DNA from: Candidatus Heimdallarchaeota archaeon AB_125
GTDB taxonomy: Archaea > Asgardarchaeota > Heimdallarchaeia > Heimdallarchaeales > Heimdallarchaeaceae
DNA length: 6,439 bases
Assembly: GCA_001940755.1 (NCBI GenBank)
Contig: MEHH01000161.1
Coordinates: 1-6,439 of the forward strand
Reading direction: 5' to 3'
The translations under genes and the position numbers were made by a program. The notes under the pieces are model-generated. The model had not been told where the DNA came from. It worked only from the letters and a program-made list of their open reading frames with translations, and ran no database searches. Positions 4,577 through 6,439 of the stretch are shown here, piece by piece. How positions within the stretch are numbered: the first letter of the stretch is position 1; every line of letters begins with the position of its first letter.

Positions 4577-5917
4577 ATGGTTGCTGCAATAAAGAGAACA
4601 ACAATTTTGATTTCAAGCATACTAGTTACTTCAGTTATCGTTTATCTTATTATTACATCAGATTTTAATAATCCGAATAATAATACCAATCCGATCAATG
4701 ATTGTCAGTCTAATTGTTTTTATTCTCCCTATGAGGGATATCAACATAATATTGAAGAGTATAATGATGAGGAATTAGGACCTTTGGTAGAAATTAATAT
4801 TCAATCCTCCGAGGACATACCAAAGTATGAACTGACAGGTAACGGTTCTGAGTATAATCCCTTCCTTATTGATGGAAATTATTATGATAATGTTAGACTC
4901 CTAATCAAAATTTCCAATACAGGAGAGAATTTTGTAATTCAAAATTGCTATGGAGTGTGTATTTTTTTGTCTGATATAAAAGAAGGGGGATTTGTTATCA
5001 GAGAAAATGAGTTCTGTTGTGGTTCATCAGGAATTTCATTGAGATCTGTTTTTGCTAGTACGAATATAACTAATAATATATTTAGATGTGCAAGTGCGGG
5101 AGGAGCAAGTATTATTTATTCAAAAAACACAATACTGATGAACAATCAATTTTACAACTCAGGTATTTATTTAATCACCATTCCCCTTTATCTAAATACA
5201 ACTATTATCAAAGATAATTTCATAAATGAGAGGAAAATTGGTTTTTTCCACAAGGAAGATAATTTGGAAATTACAGAGGAACATGGTTACGGTCAGCTCA
5301 TCTTTGCAGAGTGTAAAAACATACTTGTGTCTGACGTTTCAATAAAAGATACTTCGTATGGAATTATCTGTTTGTCAAGTAATAATGTAACCATAAAAGG
5401 ATGTTCAATTAGTGGATGTTATTTTGGTTTATTTATACAACACTGCTCATTGGTTAAAATAGAAAACAATGAAATATTCCAAAATAGATTAGCAATGTAC
5501 TTTATGGTGAGTAGTGGAACCTTCACTAATAACTACTTTTTCAATAATTTGTATGGAATAGACATATCACATTCAAGTTCTTGTTTAATTGTAGAGAACA
5601 AAATTGGTGGAAACAATCAATGGGGGATTAGTCTCTGGGATGCTTGCAATAATCAAATAATAAACAACACAATTGAATATAATGATGGATTAGGTTTGGA
5701 CTTACGTTGTAATTCAGAAGGAAATTCCATACATCATAATATCTTCCATTGTAATGGAAGAAATGCAAAAGATGATTGTGCTAACAACACTTGGTTTGAT
5801 ACTAGTACTTCTCAAGGTAATTGGTGGTCAGATTATTGTGGAAAAAAAGAGTTTGTAATTATAGGAACTGCTGAAGCTGTAGATTCTTATCCAAAATCAA
5901 CAGAGGAATTGTATTAA
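4577..5917 (+). CDS. Exported right-handed parallel beta-helix protein, NosD-like, cysteine-rich
   Basis: A 446-residue protein with an N-terminal hydrophobic segment (about 9-27) after a Lys-Arg pair, acting as signal or membrane anchor. An Asn-rich linker (31-42) follows. The body from about 85 is built of parallel beta-helix turns of about 22 residues rich in Asn-Asn-x-Ile/Phe, as in NosD/PbH1 proteins (PF05048, PF13229). The entry motif GNGSEYNPFLID (88-99) and the exit block QGNWWSDYCG (413-422) then AVDSYP (434-439) are the family's usual caps. Such proteins sit outside the cell and are associated with carbohydrate binding or cleavage or with surface structure; no catalytic residues can be named here. 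It has 18 cysteines (43, 47, 124, 128, 147, 148, 171, 246 and others to 421), many at strand ends, which is unusual for an exported protein. It is the first gene of an operon, behind a strong promoter and palindrome. Confidence 0.85.
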   Translation: MVAAIKRTTILISSILVTSVIVYLIITSDFNNPNNNTNPINDCQSNCFYSPYEGYQHNIEEYNDEELGPLVEINIQSSEDIPKYELTGNGSEYNPFLIDGNYYDNVRLLIKISNTGENFVIQNCYGVCIFLSDIKEGGFVIRENEFCCGSSGISLRSVFASTNITNNIFRCASAGGASIIYSKNTILMNNQFYNSGIYLITIPLYLNTTIIKDNFINERKIGFFHKEDNLEITEEHGYGQLIFAECKNILVSDVSIKDTSYGIICLSSNNVTIKGCSISGCYFGLFIQHCSLVKIENNEIFQNRLAMYFMVSSGTFTNNYFFNNLYGIDISHSSSCLIVENKIGGNNQWGISLWDACNNQIINNTIEYNDGLGLDLRCNSEGNSIHHNIFHCNGRNAKDDCANNTWFDTSTSQGNWWSDYCGKKEFVIIGTAEAVDSYPKSTEELY

Positions 5918-5923
5918 AAAGAA

Positions 5924-5930
5924 AGAGAGG
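5924..5930 (+). promoter_or_regulatory. Ribosome site of the second beta-helix gene
   Basis: AGAGAGG lies seven bases before the ATG at 5938 within a spacer of only 20 bases after the previous stop. This favours co-transcription, with the downstream gene using a Shine-Dalgarno site although the first gene lacks a clear one. No promoter is visible in the spacer. Confidence 0.5.
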
Positions 5931-5937
5931 AAATAAA

Positions 5938-6439
5938 ATGATAAAAAAGAAAATAGTAATTATAGGTTTTCTACTGATCATTTCTGTCATAGTTATAGTT
6001 ATTGTATCAACTCTTCCCATTGTGAAGATAGAAGAGGAGTTCTCTTATTGTTCAGATCCTATAATTATTAAGAAGGATTCAGATTTTGCAAATTATAGCT
6101 TTTCCGGAGATGGAACTGCAAACTACCCATATATCATTGAAAATCTTCAATTCAAAGGCTTACAAGAAGCTATACGTATAGAATCAATAACTGTTTCGTT
6201 TGTTATAAAAAATTGTAATTTCATCGAAAATAATAATGGAATAAGTATAGTTAGAAAAGGTAGTGGATTAGTTAACATAACTGGAAACTTCTTCAGTAAA
6301 AATGCGTATTCTGGGCTAAAGATTTTTTATTTAAAAAATGATATAATTGAGAAGAATATTTTTCAAAATGATGGAATATACATGTATAGTTACCCAGATG
6401 CAATTGACGGGATTATAATTAAGGATAATACTGTTAATG
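5938..6439 (+). CDS. Second exported beta-helix (NosD-like) protein, N-terminal part, runs off right edge
   Basis: The plus strand is open for 167 codons from ATG 5938 to the window end. The product begins MIKKKIVIIGFLL, with a basic tip and a hydrophobic helix (about 6-27), a signal or membrane anchor. SFSGDGTANYPYIIE (54-68) aligns with the entry motif of the upstream protein (G-N/D-G-S/T ... P-F/Y-x-I). The next turn, FVIKNCNF (88-95), parallels FVIQNCYG there. Asn-rich turns of the form NITGNFF, DIIEKNIF and IIIKDNTV continue to the edge, so it is the same right-handed beta-helix fold. It lacks the long Asn linker and has only two cysteines in the visible part (38 and 93). It is a tandem paralogue, probably translated from the same mRNA. 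The C-terminus and full length are outside the window. Confidence 0.8.
   Translation, partial: MIKKKIVIIGFLLIISVIVIVIVSTLPIVKIEEEFSYCSDPIIIKKDSDFANYSFSGDGTANYPYIIENLQFKGLQEAIRIESITVSFVIKNCNFIENNNGISIVRKGSGLVNITGNFFSKNAYSGLKIFYLKNDIIEKNIFQNDGIYMYSYPDAIDGIIIKDNTVN

Noticed and set aside
1..6439. tRNA, rRNA, CRISPR array or replication origin
   Set aside because: I saw no cloverleaf, no rRNA-like block, no regularly spaced repeat and no cluster of origin-type repeats.

Overview
The window looks like a low-GC archaeal chromosome fragment. Direct evidence: AT-rich intergenic DNA; TATA-like boxes (TTTAAAT, TTTATAAT, TTTTATAG) placed about 25-40 bases ahead of start codons, one of them (4530-4542) preceded by a purine-rich BRE-like block; several probably leaderless or short-leader genes; and one ribosome site (AAGTGAT) resembling the archaeal GGTGAT core. 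The gene mix (GtrA-like membrane protein, membrane-anchored zinc ribbon, TnpB, large helical protein of unknown function, tandem NosD-like beta-helix proteins with N-terminal membrane anchors) would suit an Asgard-type or other anaerobic, low-GC archaeon. That placement is inference, because no rRNA or marker gene is present.

Layout. At 1-168 (minus) is the 5' end of a small cytosolic protein that runs off the left edge. It is divergent from a complete GtrA-family membrane protein at 314-847 (plus). The GtrA gene converges on, and shares a TTAA stop with, a 115-residue two-helix membrane protein ending in a zinc ribbon (844-1191, minus). A TnpB-type transposon segment follows, somewhere between about 1229 and 2640. 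It has one intact tnpB (1319-2629, plus), no tnpA, and in its last 140 bases a hairpin, a pseudoknot and a terminal hairpin that together look like an omega RNA scaffold. Beyond it lies a 588-residue, all-helical, TPR-like protein of unknown function (2640-4406, minus). A 170-base divergent promoter region (4407-4576) leads to a plus-strand operon of two exported parallel beta-helix proteins: 4577-5917 is complete, and 5938 onward is open at the right edge and is a paralogue of the first.

How the parts relate. The zinc-ribbon gene and the 588-residue gene point the same way and would be neighbours if the TnpB element were absent, so the element probably separated a co-directional pair. The beta-helix operon has the clearest regulation in the window: a BRE/TATA pair followed at once by a perfect 10+10 base inverted repeat covering the expected transcription start, which suggests an operator. 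The observations most worth following are the RNA structure at the tnpB 3' end, the displaced RuvC-II glutamate of this TnpB, and the operator ahead of the surface-protein operon.
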